Position numbers and translations under genes: made by a program. A stretch of DNA of 64,000 bases from Helicobacter fennelliae. GTDB taxonomy: Bacteria > Campylobacterota > Campylobacteria > Campylobacterales > Helicobacteraceae. Below, piece after piece: positions 16,329 through 25,885 of this stretch; position 1 is the stretch's first letter, and every line of letters begins with the position of its first letter. Location: contig NZ_UGIB01000001.1 of NCBI RefSeq assembly GCF_900451005.1, forward strand, positions 124,001 to 188,000, given 5' to 3'. The notes beneath the pieces were generated by a model, which saw only the letters and a program-made list of their open reading frames with translations, did not search any database and was not told where the DNA came from.

Positions 16329-17067
16329 AAAATCTAAAGTTTGTAATATTTATACTAATTTCAATCTTGTTGGGTGGTTGTTATGATCCTATTGATCTTG
16401 CAACAATGGGATACAAAAAATTAAACAGATTAATTTTAATAAAAAATTAAATATTGCAGGAGAAAAAATAATTACAATACAAACGATAGCAAAATCACTC
16501 AATATGCCAAAAGAAATTTATTGCTATTTTGCAGATTATATGTTTATTTATAATAAAGATTTACAACTTGAATCCAATAAACAAACAACTGCCACAGAAT
16601 ATGGTTTTATAAAACCTAAAAAGCCTATAGAAACATTAAACAAAGATATTAGAGCAAAACTTATCTTTTGTGATGCCAATCAGAGATTTTTTGAAGCTAA
16701 ATTAAAACAAACAAAAATAGAACCAATCACGCTTCTAACAAAAGGATCAATAATAATAAAAAATAGTATGAGAAATTATGATGGTCCTTGTTTTAAACTA
16801 GGTAATAATACTTATTGTGATGGGGATATTATTACAATCTTTACTATAAAATTACTCATTCAAGTCATTGATATTGGAAACAATCAAGTTCAATATGGTT
16901 TATATTATATTAATAATGACAATAAACCAATTTATAACGCACCCATCGAATTCATGAATAATTTTAAAATGGAATGTCCAACACCAAATCTTAATATCTA
17001 CTCAAAAGACTATCAAGAGCTTCAACAAAAAATCCAACAAGTGCAAGATGAGCGTGAAAAAAAATAA
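16325..17067 (+). pseudogene. Lipoprotein gene interrupted by a frameshift in an A6 tract
   Basis: A lipoprotein start is clear: a basic N-terminus (MKNLKF), a hydrophobic stretch and a lipobox LLGGC ending at Cys 19. This frame stops at 16448-16450. Adding one A to the A6 run at 16415-16420 (GATACAAAAAATT) joins it without any stop to the frame ending at 17067: KKIKQINFNKKLNIAG leads into MPKEIYCYFADYM. The restored protein would be about 247 residues. The downstream 187-codon frame from ATG 16504 has no good RBS and no signal peptide of its own. Either the gene is decaying, it switches by slippage, or the assembly has lost one A. The function is unknown. Confidence 0.6.
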
Positions 17068-17102
17068 AAAGAGGGCAACTCTAAAATCAGGAAGGCGCGT
17101 AA

Positions 17103-17231
17103 AAAATTGTTAATACAGAAATAGATAAATTTAAAAACAACAAAGAAGTTTCTCTGCCATCATCAATTAATGAAGAGCTCATAGGGCAATGTATTGTTGC
17201 CGGCAATACAATATTTATAAACAACCAATAA
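17103..17231 (+). pseudogene. Open remnant without a start codon
   Basis: About 42 codons are open (VNTEIDKFKNNKEVSLPSS and on to a TAA at 17229-17231) but have no ATG, GTG or TTG in frame. An upstream stop at 17100 closes it. It reads like the C-terminal end of a lost gene in the same AT-rich patch. Confidence 0.3.
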
Positions 17232-17252
17232 TCCACAAAAGGAGACAAAATA

Positions 17253-17524
17253 ATGTCAAATAAAAAAATCACTCTAATAGTTAGAAATTATTATGTGCTC
17301 TAGAGAAGGGGTGTTGCGTGGCTTTATTTATCGTGCATTATGCTTTCCAAAAGAATATAGAGCAAGGTATAGCATATAGATTGTCTCGCATATGGGATGA
17401 AGTTTCAGAAGAAAGTGAAAATCAATCCATTACGATTCCTGATGATATTTTCGATATGATTGCAGAATTTATAGTGCAAGGAAAACGTATGGAACTTAAA
17501 CCAATCAACAAAAAAAGAAATTAA
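17253..17524 (+). pseudogene. Small gene probably broken by a one-base frameshift
   Basis: A strong RBS (AAAAGGAG at 17237-17244) precedes ATG 17253, but the frame stops after 16 codons. One extra A in GTTAGAAATTATT (17285-17287) would fuse it into the frame that ends at 17524, giving about 90 residues (MSNKKITLIVRK joined to LLCALEKGCC and then ALFIVHYAFQ). As it stands, only a 68-codon frame from GTG 17318 remains. No family is recognised. The joined reading is coherent, but I cannot tell decay from an assembly indel. Confidence 0.4.
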
Positions 17525-17692
17525 AATTCATATAAATTTTAATTTTGGCACAACTTATTATTTAAGATAAAAGCTATACATAATTTTTCATAAACTTTGA
17601 TAATTTTGTAAAACAAAATTAAATCAAAAAAAATTTTAATTATTCTATAAATAAAGTTTTTATAGGCTTTATAAAAAGCCAAAGCCCAGAAT

Positions 17693-19312
17693 CTAAAACG
17701 AAAAATTCCCGCCTAAGCGGATGTTAAGATATCTTGGAAATCTATACCCTTGCGCTTCGCCTAATGCTGTGCCAGCCTGAATAGCAAGATCCAAAAATCC
17801 CAAAATATTAAGCCCACCTGTAAGGATTAGTCCATCATCTTGCCTAATGTCTTTCATAAGCCCCAAACGCAAATCAACTACCTTAATGTCAAACTTCGCC
17901 CCGCCGCCTATCATTTGGCTATATGGACGCTGGAAGCTATCGCTTAGCATATCATTTTTGCTCAAATCCGCATCAAAAGCAAGTGCAAAAAACGATCGAT
18001 TATACGCCATTCCGATACGATATTGAGGCTTGATTTGTATCTCGCTGTTTGCATAGCGGAATGTCGGGGTATTGATATTCTTGGCGACAAAACCAAAGGT
18101 GAGATACTGAAAATTAGGCAAATCAATCTCAACCATAGTGCCCAAATCCACTGCGATTGCGGTTTTTGTCTCAAATGGCTGATTGGTTGCAAATTTTTTA
18201 GCAGAATCCCCGATGTTTGTGCTTGTTGATAGCCAAATATCACTCATAGCATTGCTTGCGCTCATAAGTCGCATAGAAATACCAAAATTTAAATTGACAT
18301 TTTTGAGATAAAAAGTGTGCGCATAGCCGATTGGAATCTCATTGATCCAAAATGTCCGCGCCACGACTGAATGCACATTGCCAAGCTCAAGCGCATGCGC
18401 TAGCGAGTGTTCCTCATAGTCAGTTTGTGTTGTTTGGCTATATCCAAAGCCCCCGCTATCAAGATTGACTTTGTAGTAATTGCTACCATTTTTTAAAATC
18501 AAATCCATACGATTTGGATCGGTTTTTATCGATGTGGAAGCATAAACAGAGGAGAAAAACCCAACCCCAAAAGTCCCCAAAGTGCCACGAAACAACGCTG
18601 GCGCAAATTGAAATGCTACGCCATTTTGGCTTGTGATACTCAAGGCGTTTTCTTTGAGGACATCTTGGAGCGTCTGAAAGTCCCTCACAGCCTGATCCAT
18701 TCCAGCATCACCACCAAAGCTAAGTGTGATTCCAGAGATATTGCCTTTTGCATCGACTGAAATATTGCCAAAATCCATATTCCCAGCGACATTATTAATA
18801 AGATCTTTTGAGGCAGAATCTAATGTAGTAGAGTTTTGGGTTTCTTGTTTGATGTTTGCGATGAGGGTATTTACATCTACTGAACCATTCTTAACGCTCT
18901 CAAGCTTTTGTTCTAAAGTGTTTCCTGTGGTGGCTCCAGAAGTTGTCAATGCTTTATCTAAAATTTTTCCAAACTCACTTGCTACCGCACCTGTTGCTCC
19001 GCCTGATCCACCGCCCGTTGCGCCTGCAAGAGTGCCGATAAATCGCTCCGCACTTGAAGCGAAGTTTCCAAAGTCAATATTTGCGATTCTATCGATATTT
19101 TTCTCTCGCAATCCAACCCCGACAGAATACCCAAACCTAACACTATTTTCAGCACTCAATAATGCTGGATTATAATACAGCGCAAAAGGCGAGTTTTTTA
19201 ACGCGACACCTGCACCGCCCATTCCAGCACTGACATTACCCATTCCTCCAAACTCTAAGCCAAAGACACATTTTAAGCTTACAATAAGAGTAATGAGGAA
19301 TTTTTTTGTCAT
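17693..19312 (-). CDS. TraF-like (FadL-related) outer-membrane beta-barrel protein
   Basis: The 539-residue precursor has an N-terminal signal (MTKKFLITLIVSLKCVFG) followed by LEFGGMGNVSAGMGGAGVA and FALYYNPALLS. This start is typical of the barrel family often annotated 'conjugal transfer protein TraF' or OmpP1/FadL-like in Campylobacterota. It ends in NFSF, with the terminal Phe expected of outer-membrane barrels. A Gly/Thr/Ala-rich segment (about 95-130) may form a loop or plug. It overlaps the Usp gene upstream by one base. A transport role is likely, the substrate is unknown, and no conjugation genes are near. Confidence 0.7.
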   Translation of the reverse strand: MTKKFLITLIVSLKCVFGLEFGGMGNVSAGMGGAGVALKNSPFALYYNPALLSAENSVRFGYSVGVGLREKNIDRIANIDFGNFASSAERFIGTLAGATGGGSGGATGAVASEFGKILDKALTTSGATTGNTLEQKLESVKNGSVDVNTLIANIKQETQNSTTLDSASKDLINNVAGNMDFGNISVDAKGNISGITLSFGGDAGMDQAVRDFQTLQDVLKENALSITSQNGVAFQFAPALFRGTLGTFGVGFFSSVYASTSIKTDPNRMDLILKNGSNYYKVNLDSGGFGYSQTTQTDYEEHSLAHALELGNVHSVVARTFWINEIPIGYAHTFYLKNVNLNFGISMRLMSASNAMSDIWLSTSTNIGDSAKKFATNQPFETKTAIAVDLGTMVEIDLPNFQYLTFGFVAKNINTPTFRYANSEIQIKPQYRIGMAYNRSFFALAFDADLSKNDMLSDSFQRPYSQMIGGGAKFDIKVVDLRLGLMKDIRQDDGLILTGGLNILGFLDLAIQAGTALGEAQGYRFPRYLNIRLGGNFSF

Positions 19313-19728
19313 TATTTTGCCACAAGCACCGGAATAGGTGAAGAATTAATAAAGCTATTTTGATGAGAGTTAAAAATCCTATGAAGCAATGATGACTCAC
19401 TTGCCCCAATCACGAGCAAATCAAACTGGTGAGCGATTTCAAGCACCACATCAATAGGATTTCCTGTGCGAAGGATTTTTTTACACAAAATACCTTCTGC
19501 TTTAAATGTATGATCAAATTCATCGAGAATCTCATTTGATTTTTCTTGCTCTATGTTTTCGATTGTCCCATAATCAACAATCCCACTTTCTGCATACACA
19601 AGCACTTCTGGCGTTACATGAAGCAATGTAAGCTCCACCTCATCTCGATGCCCAAAAAGCTTAATAATTGTCTTTATCGCTCTTCTGCATTCCTCTGTAT
19701 CACTTACACCAAATAACAACTTTGCCAT
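19312..19728 (-). CDS. Universal stress protein (UspA family)
   Basis: This 138-residue single Usp domain starts MAKLLFGVSDTEECRRAIK and ends in the family's nucleotide region DLLVIGASESS with terminal SSPIPVLVAK. The spacing of the usual G-x2-G-x9-G(S/T) ATP loop is imperfect, so ATP binding is uncertain. AAGGAG precedes the ATG. It probably shares a transcript with the outer-membrane protein gene. Confidence 0.8.
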   Translation of the reverse strand: MAKLLFGVSDTEECRRAIKTIIKLFGHRDEVELTLLHVTPEVLVYAESGIVDYGTIENIEQEKSNEILDEFDHTFKAEGILCKKILRTGNPIDVVLEIAHQFDLLVIGASESSLLHRIFNSHQNSFINSSPIPVLVAK

Positions 19729-19852
19729 TTTTACTCCTTAAATAATGTGTAATAATCGTAAATACTTTCAAAATCTTAAGCTAGATTATTTTATCAAAAA
19801 GTAGTAAAAAGCTTGTTGAATTCTTTTTGAAACTTGCAAAATAAAATCAGTG

Positions 19853-20623
19853 CTAAAAAATCTGTGAAAGTGCTTTGAATGCCTCATATAAATCCGTTTT
19901 GAAATGATACATAATGCCCGAAATAATCAAAATAATCACACTTAAAGCTATGCCGATTTTGAGCGGAAATCCAAAAGAAAAAAGATTAAATTGTGAGTGT
20001 GTTTTCATAATCATTCCAAACACAATATCACTCAAAAGTATAATACCAAGCACAGGAAAAGCCATAGCAAAGCCAAGTGCAAACATTCCGCCAAATGCCT
20101 TGATAATATAAGTCATAAAATTTGGCGAGAATCTCACTTCGCCTAGTGGCAAAACTTGAAGCGTATAGGCGATGAATTGAAAAATAAGATGATGAAAATC
20201 AAGTGCCAACGCCACAACAATTGCCAAAAATGTAATCACTTGCGTGATGATAGGCTTTGTATTACCACTTGAAGGATCATACGCACTTGCCATAGTCATT
20301 CCCACAGAAAAGCTTATGCTATCGCCTGCGAGCGCAAGTGCATTAAAGACAATCTGAAGCACCAAAGATGCCATAAACCCAAGTGCTATCTCCATAAAAG
20401 CAGCGATAAGCAAATCAGGCAAATTAGTAATAACTGCCGAAGAATGCGCTATCGGAAGAAACATAATCGTCAAAAAAAACGCCAAAGCTGCACGCACAGA
20501 AACCGGCACAAGCTGCGAATCAAAAAATGGAAAAAACGCCAAAATAGAACTAAAGCGCAAAAGCAACAGCAAAAAAGTCGTTACATTGCCATCTGTGAGA
20601 TAACCTAATAATTCCATTAACAA
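19853..20623 (-). CDS. fliR: Flagellar biosynthetic protein FliR
   Basis: This 256-residue inner-membrane protein has about six hydrophobic helices and typical FliR phrases (LRFSSILAFFPFFDSQ near 22; VRAALAFFLTIMFLP near 45; a C-terminal FPLKIGIALSVIILIIS). FliR forms the export gate of the flagellar type III secretion system with FliP and FliQ. The gene overlaps the HD-domain gene by 7 bp at the end of the Mla operon, and the fliR/HD-protein pairing also occurs in H. pylori as remembered. Confidence 0.9.
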   Translation of the reverse strand: MLMELLGYLTDGNVTTFLLLLLRFSSILAFFPFFDSQLVPVSVRAALAFFLTIMFLPIAHSSAVITNLPDLLIAAFMEIALGFMASLVLQIVFNALALAGDSISFSVGMTMASAYDPSSGNTKPIITQVITFLAIVVALALDFHHLIFQFIAYTLQVLPLGEVRFSPNFMTYIIKAFGGMFALGFAMAFPVLGIILLSDIVFGMIMKTHSQFNLFSFGFPLKIGIALSVIILIISGIMYHFKTDLYEAFKALSQIF

Positions 20624-21810
20624 AAATCCCTAAAAAGTGCCCCTAAATCTAAATCATGGATTGATTCATTATGTCGTTTTTCATAAATGCCATCAGCTCC
20701 TTCTATCAAATCCTTGCTTGATATGCCATGGCTTATTGAGATTTTGGCTTCCAAAAACGCGCTTAAATGATCGCAAACTTTTAAAAATTGCCCACAGACT
20801 GGATTGTATTCATCTTGATTGAAATTCAAAAAAAGCTCCTGCCAATTTTTTGTATAGTGAGGAAAACACTCAATCAAATAACGATTTGCAAATTCATTGC
20901 GCGTGAAATACACAATATCTGCGCGTATAGATTCTGGCATATGGATAAGGATTTTTTCTTCTACTGCTCTCTCTTCGATAAGCTTTATCTGCTCATCAAG
21001 CCCGGCGACAGAGCTTTTTATCGGAGAGATAATATCGCGCGTGAGAATCTCTGGCAAATCATGAAAAAGCCCGCCAAGAAAATGATTGATACGCATTTGC
21101 TTACACGCGCCCAAATCTAAACTCAGCAAATACCCACAAATCGCTACTACAAGCGTATGTCCTAGCACAGAAGTAGCTGGTACGCGCGGGGTTTGACTCC
21201 ATCGTTTTTGGAATCTCAACTGCCCAAACATCGTAACAATCTCAGAAATATTTTTAAAAAGCACAATTTGCTTCATTCCATTGAGATTATACAACTGCTC
21301 AACTTCCTTATCAATCGAGGCTTTGATATTTTCCACATCAAACATATATGGATTAAAGCGATAAATAATATCAAATTCCCATTTGGAAGCATAATAATGC
21401 GCCGCGCGCAGAATCTGTGTCTCGATACTTTGGTGTGTATGGCTCAAATAATGCTCGAAATCCTCGAAAAATTCGTATTCTTGCAAATCCTCTCTCAACT
21501 CTTTTATCACAAATTGCGCTAGATCTTTTTTGTGATACCTTTGAAGCTCGTGAAATACTGGCGGCTTAATGTCTGTCAGCACAACGCGCGCAAAAAAATC
21601 AAAGCAAAAATACAAAATTAATCTCTCCCAATCAATCTCTTTGCCATCTATCTCTTCGTATTTGGCAAGCAAATATGTAATCACCATTTTGTGCGCTTGC
21701 TTATCAAGTTCGACAAATTCCACAGGGCAGGCTTGATCATTCCACCTATGGATCGAAGCGGCGACAAATATTTTGCGTAATAATGAGGCTTTGAGACGCG
21801 GTGTTTTCAT
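20617..21810 (-). CDS. HD-domain phosphohydrolase-like protein
   Basis: The 397-residue cytosolic protein has an HD motif GLFHDLPEIL near residue 248 and an upstream conserved His in VLGHTLVVAICG near 217. This is the metal-binding arrangement of HD hydrolases related to 5'-deoxynucleotidases. The first 200 residues are helical and unrecognised. It overlaps the lipoprotein gene upstream by 4 bp and fliR downstream by 7 bp, so it is co-expressed with both. The substrate is unknown. Confidence 0.7.
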   Translation of the reverse strand: MKTPRLKASLLRKIFVAASIHRWNDQACPVEFVELDKQAHKMVITYLLAKYEEIDGKEIDWERLILYFCFDFFARVVLTDIKPPVFHELQRYHKKDLAQFVIKELREDLQEYEFFEDFEHYLSHTHQSIETQILRAAHYYASKWEFDIIYRFNPYMFDVENIKASIDKEVEQLYNLNGMKQIVLFKNISEIVTMFGQLRFQKRWSQTPRVPATSVLGHTLVVAICGYLLSLDLGACKQMRINHFLGGLFHDLPEILTRDIISPIKSSVAGLDEQIKLIEERAVEEKILIHMPESIRADIVYFTRNEFANRYLIECFPHYTKNWQELFLNFNQDEYNPVCGQFLKVCDHLSAFLEAKISISHGISSKDLIEGADGIYEKRHNESIHDLDLGALFRDFC

Positions 21811-22466
21811 TTTGTATTTCCACTGATTGTATTATTAGCTGTATTTGTGCTTTGCGCGCCTGTATTTTGTATATTTATACTTTGATGAATAATCTCTTCT
21901 ACCATTTGACTAATCGCGCTTTGCAAGGTCGCTAGATTCTGGGATTTTGCAAAATCTTGATTAGAATCTATGGGCTTTTGTATAGAGATATGCTTGCTAT
22001 ATATAATATCCATATTTACGCCACTCATTATGATGAGATTTGCTTTTACCACAGCCTCGCTTGTTTTTTTGTCATTGTCTGTTTTGTCGTCATTGTGTAG
22101 GCTCAAATCCAAAATCTCTAGCATAATTGTTTTTTTCTCAGCACCAAATGATGTAAAAAATACACATTTCTCCAAAGCCTTAGATTCTAGCGCGCTACGC
22201 AAAAGATGCGAAGGTAAATCAATCCACTGCGTATTTGGCAAGGCTTTGAGCTGATTATTATTTCTTGTGATGATGTTTGTTGTATTGAGATGTGAGGGTA
22301 TGTGTATATCAAGGCGGATTTTTGCAGGATTTACGCATGCAGTGCTTGAAGTGATACCAAAGTCATAATACTCCACACTCGGAATGCTAGATTTAATCTT
22401 TACTTCCACGCAACCGCTCCATGCCAATGCCAATCCCAAACAAATAAGTAAATGTAATTGTTTCAT
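21807..22466 (-). CDS. ABC-transport auxiliary lipoprotein of the Mla-type system
   Basis: This 219-residue lipoprotein has a signal ending in LAWSGC (Cys 19). The rest looks like the PqiC/LetC-type 'ABC-type transport auxiliary' family: SVEYYDFG, then IPSHLNTTNIITR with TQWIDLPSHLL, a beta-alpha fold that sits under the outer membrane. It is in a chain of overlapping genes with the MCE, ATPase and permease components. A Ser/Thr/Asn-rich tail closes the protein. It probably links the MCE channel to the outer membrane in phospholipid traffic. Confidence 0.75.
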   Translation of the reverse strand: MKQLHLLICLGLALAWSGCVEVKIKSSIPSVEYYDFGITSSTACVNPAKIRLDIHIPSHLNTTNIITRNNNQLKALPNTQWIDLPSHLLRSALESKALEKCVFFTSFGAEKKTIMLEILDLSLHNDDKTDNDKKTSEAVVKANLIIMSGVNMDIIYSKHISIQKPIDSNQDFAKSQNLATLQSAISQMVEEIIHQSINIQNTGAQSTNTANNTISGNTK

Positions 22467-23248
22467 TTTTGTTCCCCAAAAAGTGTATTGTATGGATTAT
22501 TATTAAATTTATCGATTAGATTCTGGCTTTTTTGCAAAAACGAATCAAGATTATGCAAGCTTTTTTCAGCTTGATTGATCGTTGGCAAAAGGGTAGATTT
22601 TATATCGTATTCTCCTTGTGAAACTTTCGTATCTATGGTGCTGACAAGGTTATTTGTCGTCTGAAGTATGGAGTCGATTTTTTTACTCATTATATTAAGA
22701 TCCTTTGCAAAAATATTCAAAGAAGCCATTGTCTGCGAGAAGTTTTCGATATTTTGCTTACTCATTAAAGCGTGAAAGTTATTGAGCACATCAAGCATTC
22801 CATTTGCAAGCTGATCGGCTTGATCGGTGATTTTGCCAATGAAATTTTTCTCTAGCAATAAAATAGGCTCATCATCATCGCCAATTAATGGCGCATTGAG
22901 TTTTGGCTTGAACGCGAGATAATTTAACCCCGCCAATCCTTGCGCATCAATCACAACGCTTGAACCACGATTAATAGGAATACTTTTGTCAATCGCAACA
23001 ATAATCTCCACCAATCCTGTTTGGGTATTGAGCTTGATATTTTCCACATTGCCTATGGTTATGCCTTTGTAGCGCACGGGAGTTTTATTGCCAATGCCTA
23101 AAACATCATACTGTGTGTAAATATAGTATTTTTTCATCTTATCACTACCCAAGCCAATATGCCCAAACCACAGCACAAACGCGACAAAAGCAATAATAAT
23201 GACAAAAAACATACCACCAATTAATAAATAATTTACGCGTCTTTCCAC
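22463..23248 (-). CDS. mlaD: MCE-domain phospholipid-binding protein (MlaD family)
   Basis: The 261-residue protein has one N-terminal membrane helix (about 7-28), then an MCE domain (about 40-118) with GIGNKTPVRYKGITIGNVENI and GLAGLNYLAF. The C-terminal half is coiled-coil-like and longer than E. coli MlaD. It is the periplasmic substrate-binding part of an Mla-type lipid ABC transporter. It overlaps mlaF by 16 bp and the lipoprotein gene by 4 bp. Confidence 0.85.
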   Translation of the reverse strand: MERRVNYLLIGGMFFVIIIAFVAFVLWFGHIGLGSDKMKKYYIYTQYDVLGIGNKTPVRYKGITIGNVENIKLNTQTGLVEIIVAIDKSIPINRGSSVVIDAQGLAGLNYLAFKPKLNAPLIGDDDEPILLLEKNFIGKITDQADQLANGMLDVLNNFHALMSKQNIENFSQTMASLNIFAKDLNIMSKKIDSILQTTNNLVSTIDTKVSQGEYDIKSTLLPTINQAEKSLHNLDSFLQKSQNLIDKFNNNPYNTLFGEQK

Positions 23249-24009
23249 AATCGCTCTCCTCGCTTGCTAAAAAATAGATTCTGCTTTGATAGTGAGAGAA
23301 TCTGGGATTTGAGTTCATTAAGATTTCCTAAAAACTCTATTTTACCATCTTTTAACATCAAAAACCGATCGGCTGTATCATTGATAGAATCTAAATCATG
23401 AGTAATCATTACAATCGTCATTTTAAACTCCTCTCGTAATTTGCAAATCAATTGATCAAACTGCTGTGCGCTTGCAGGATCAAGTCCGCTTGTAGGCTCA
23501 TCTAAAAACAAAATCTCAGGACTTAGTGCTAATGCCCGAGCAAGGCCTACTCGCTTTTTCATACCGCCACTTAATTCATAAGGATACAAATCATACACAC
23601 TAGAATCTAGCCCAACATTATGGATAAGCGATTTTGCAACTTCTACTATCGTAGATTTTGGATAATGGCTGTATTCTTCAAGAAGCACAGAGACATTTTC
23701 AATCACACTCAAAGAGCTATAAAGCGCGCCAAATTGAAATAAAATCCCACATCGATTGAGGAATGTTTGTGGATTCTGAAGATTCCAGATATTTTCACCA
23801 AAAATCACAATCTCGCCAGATTTTGGTTTATTCAGCAAAATCATTGAGCGCAGAAGCGTTGATTTGCCACTTCCACTTCCACCCAAAATCCCAAAAATCT
23901 CACCCTGCTTTATGTCAAAGCTTAAATTATCATGGATAAGCCTATTGCCGTAAGCTGTGCAGAGATTGCGAACCTCAATAATATTTGTGATGTTTTTGGT
24001 GTTTGCCAT
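23233..24009 (-). CDS. mlaF: Mla-type ABC transporter ATP-binding protein
   Basis: This 258-residue ABC ATPase has Walker A GGSGSGKST (near 42), signature LSGGMKKRVGLARALA (near 143), Walker B EILFLDEPTSGLDP and the H-loop MITHD. The MKKR-type signature is characteristic of MlaF/Ttg2A-like ATPases. It pairs with the permease directly upstream (2 bp gap) to drive lipid movement between the membranes. Confidence 0.88.
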   Translation of the reverse strand: MANTKNITNIIEVRNLCTAYGNRLIHDNLSFDIKQGEIFGILGGSGSGKSTLLRSMILLNKPKSGEIVIFGENIWNLQNPQTFLNRCGILFQFGALYSSLSVIENVSVLLEEYSHYPKSTIVEVAKSLIHNVGLDSSVYDLYPYELSGGMKKRVGLARALALSPEILFLDEPTSGLDPASAQQFDQLICKLREEFKMTIVMITHDLDSINDTADRFLMLKDGKIEFLGNLNELKSQILSLSKQNLFFSKRGERLWKDA

Positions 24010-24011
24010 AT

Positions 24012-25166
24012 TTATATCCCTAATCTTGCTGTCAAAAATGAAAAAATCGCATCAATGGCAATAATCCAAAATAGTGCATTTACCACGCTAATAGTCGTAA
24101 TGCGCCCAAGCTCTTGGCTATCTCCTTTGATACAAAACCCTCGAAAGCACCCCACAAGTGCTATGGCTGCGCCAAAAAATGGTGCTTTAATAATGCCAAG
24201 CCAAAAATGACTCCACTCTACCGTCTCATAGAATCTCCCGATATATGTTTGAAAATCTATGCCTAATTGCACATACACTGCGATCATTCCGCCAATAAGT
24301 GAAAACGCATCAGCCAAAAACACCAGCAAAGGCATCGCAATCATAAGTGCAAAAAGTCTAGGAATCACCAAAAACGCGATCGGATTAAAATTCATCGTTT
24401 TCATCGCATCTATTTCTTCTGTGATTTGCATAACACCAATTTGAGCAGTGAAGCTTGAAGCACTGCGCCCTGCGATAACAAGTGCCAAAATAAAAGGTCC
24501 CATCTCTCGAAGTGAAAGTTTGGCAGTAGTCTCCACGCTCAAAAGTGGCGCGCCAAGTGCTTCAAGCTGCACTGCGCCCTGCAAAGCAATCGCAAATCCT
24601 ACAATAAATGCTGTCAATAAACTCACTGGCAATGCCTTAAATCCAGACTCGTTGATATGATATAGAAGCGGACTTATGCGGACTTCGCGCTTGAAAAGTG
24701 AGAGAGATAAAAAATAAAAACTCATACCTACAAAATTCACAAAATCCAAAAAACTTGCACTAAAATTATAAATATACATACCAAAAGTGCCAATTATATT
24801 AACTAGATTCTGCAAAAAAGGCAGTTTTGGCTTAGATTCTGATATTTGATTGACACACAAATCAAATACTTTTTGGGTTTGTGGGGTTGTGATGATTTGG
24901 ATTTCTATGTCTTTTGTCTGCTGTTTCAAAAAAGTCGCAAATGCAATATCAATCTCCGCATTTTGCGCAAATACAATAGAATCTATGCCTGAAGCAATGA
25001 GTTTTTGCAAGGTGATAAGCTGTGATTTTTTGACTTTAAAATCCCATTTTCCTTCCAAAACCACTTCTATTGATGAGATATTCTGTGATGAAGTATGTTG
25101 CGATGAGGCATTGTGCGTGGATTTTTGGATATGGATTTGAGGTGCTAAACACATAAGAGGATACAC
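24012..25166 (-). CDS. mlaE: Mla-type permease with N-terminal STAS-like domain
   Basis: The 384-residue protein has a C-terminal MlaE domain of about 250 residues with the family phrases GFAIALQGAVQLEALGAP, LREMGPFILALVIAGR and EEIDAMKTMNFNP, and five or so membrane helices. The first 130 residues form a soluble domain whose pattern (IEVVLEGKWDFK, SIVFAQNAEID) suggests a STAS domain. In E. coli a separate STAS protein, MlaB, fills that role, so this would be a built-in MlaB. No free mlaB is nearby. The first ATG could be 25166 or 25154. Confidence 0.82.
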   Translation of the reverse strand: MYPLMCLAPQIHIQKSTHNASSQHTSSQNISSIEVVLEGKWDFKVKKSQLITLQKLIASGIDSIVFAQNAEIDIAFATFLKQQTKDIEIQIITTPQTQKVFDLCVNQISESKPKLPFLQNLVNIIGTFGMYIYNFSASFLDFVNFVGMSFYFLSLSLFKREVRISPLLYHINESGFKALPVSLLTAFIVGFAIALQGAVQLEALGAPLLSVETTAKLSLREMGPFILALVIAGRSASSFTAQIGVMQITEEIDAMKTMNFNPIAFLVIPRLFALMIAMPLLVFLADAFSLIGGMIAVYVQLGIDFQTYIGRFYETVEWSHFWLGIIKAPFFGAAIALVGCFRGFCIKGDSQELGRITTISVVNALFWIIAIDAIFSFLTARLGI

Positions 25167-25249
25167 CCTTTAAGAGAGATTATAGATTTTAAGTCTATAA
25201 TTATACATTTTATTTTTGAATTTTTATTTTTATTAAATGAGGAATACAC

Positions 25250-25885
25250 TTGAAGGCTTTTTTTAATGGATTATTTTTGGTGTGTTTGGTGATTTTACAA
25301 GTTAGCAACGCAGAATCTAGCGCGAGAGAATCTAGCGTAGCAAACGTAGCAAATGATGATTTGTATCAAGTCATCAAAGAAAAATCAAACGCCATTCTTG
25401 CAAAAAATGGCAAATTTGTCAGCATAAGCGGGGGCGTAAATATGTTTTCAATCGCTAATAATAAATTTAATTTTATTCCCACAATCGGCATAAGAGGTGG
25501 CATATATAGCTTTTTTACGCCCTATATTGGCGTGCGCGGATTTTTTGGCTTTGATTTGGGATTATGGAAGCATTCAACCATTGTTGCGATAATTTCTTTA
25601 GGCATTGATGCAATCGCTGAATTTCCACTCTCAAAAAGCAAAAAAACTTTTTTGGGTGGTATGCTAGGATTTGGCGGTGATGCGTATGTGTATTATGATG
25701 ATGTTACTCATAATAATTTCTCAAATATGCAAAAAAAAGGCGAAATTTTTATGCAAGGCGGGATTACTTTTGCATTTTATAAGCCAAATCGAATTAATAT
25801 TTTGTATCGATTTTTGCCAGTAAGAAAAACGAGTGATTTTAATCCTGCGGGGCTGGTAGTGGTTGAGTATAGTTATAAATTTTAG
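25250..25885 (+). CDS. Helicobacter-type outer-membrane beta-barrel protein
   Basis: The 211-residue precursor starts at TTG 25250 behind GAGGA. Its signal peptide (about residues 1-21) ends near SNAES. It is a Gly/aromatic-rich barrel (GGVNMFSIANNKFNFIPTIGIRGG) that ends VEYSYKF with the terminal Phe of outer-membrane proteins. It resembles the small outer-membrane families of Helicobacter, but I cannot name the family. It is transcribed divergently from the Mla operon across an 83-bp gap. Confidence 0.6.
   Translation: MKAFFNGLFLVCLVILQVSNAESSARESSVANVANDDLYQVIKEKSNAILAKNGKFVSISGGVNMFSIANNKFNFIPTIGIRGGIYSFFTPYIGVRGFFGFDLGLWKHSTIVAIISLGIDAIAEFPLSKSKKTFLGGMLGFGGDAYVYYDDVTHNNFSNMQKKGEIFMQGGITFAFYKPNRINILYRFLPVRKTSDFNPAGLVVVEYSYKF

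Noticed and set aside
17535..17560. TTGGCACAACTTATTAT as a sigma-54 promoter
   Set aside because: The -12 box TTGC is absent, and no plus-strand gene follows.
17693..19312. Conjugation function for the TraF-like protein
   Set aside because: The family label is misleading. The sequence is an outer-membrane barrel and no transfer genes are nearby.
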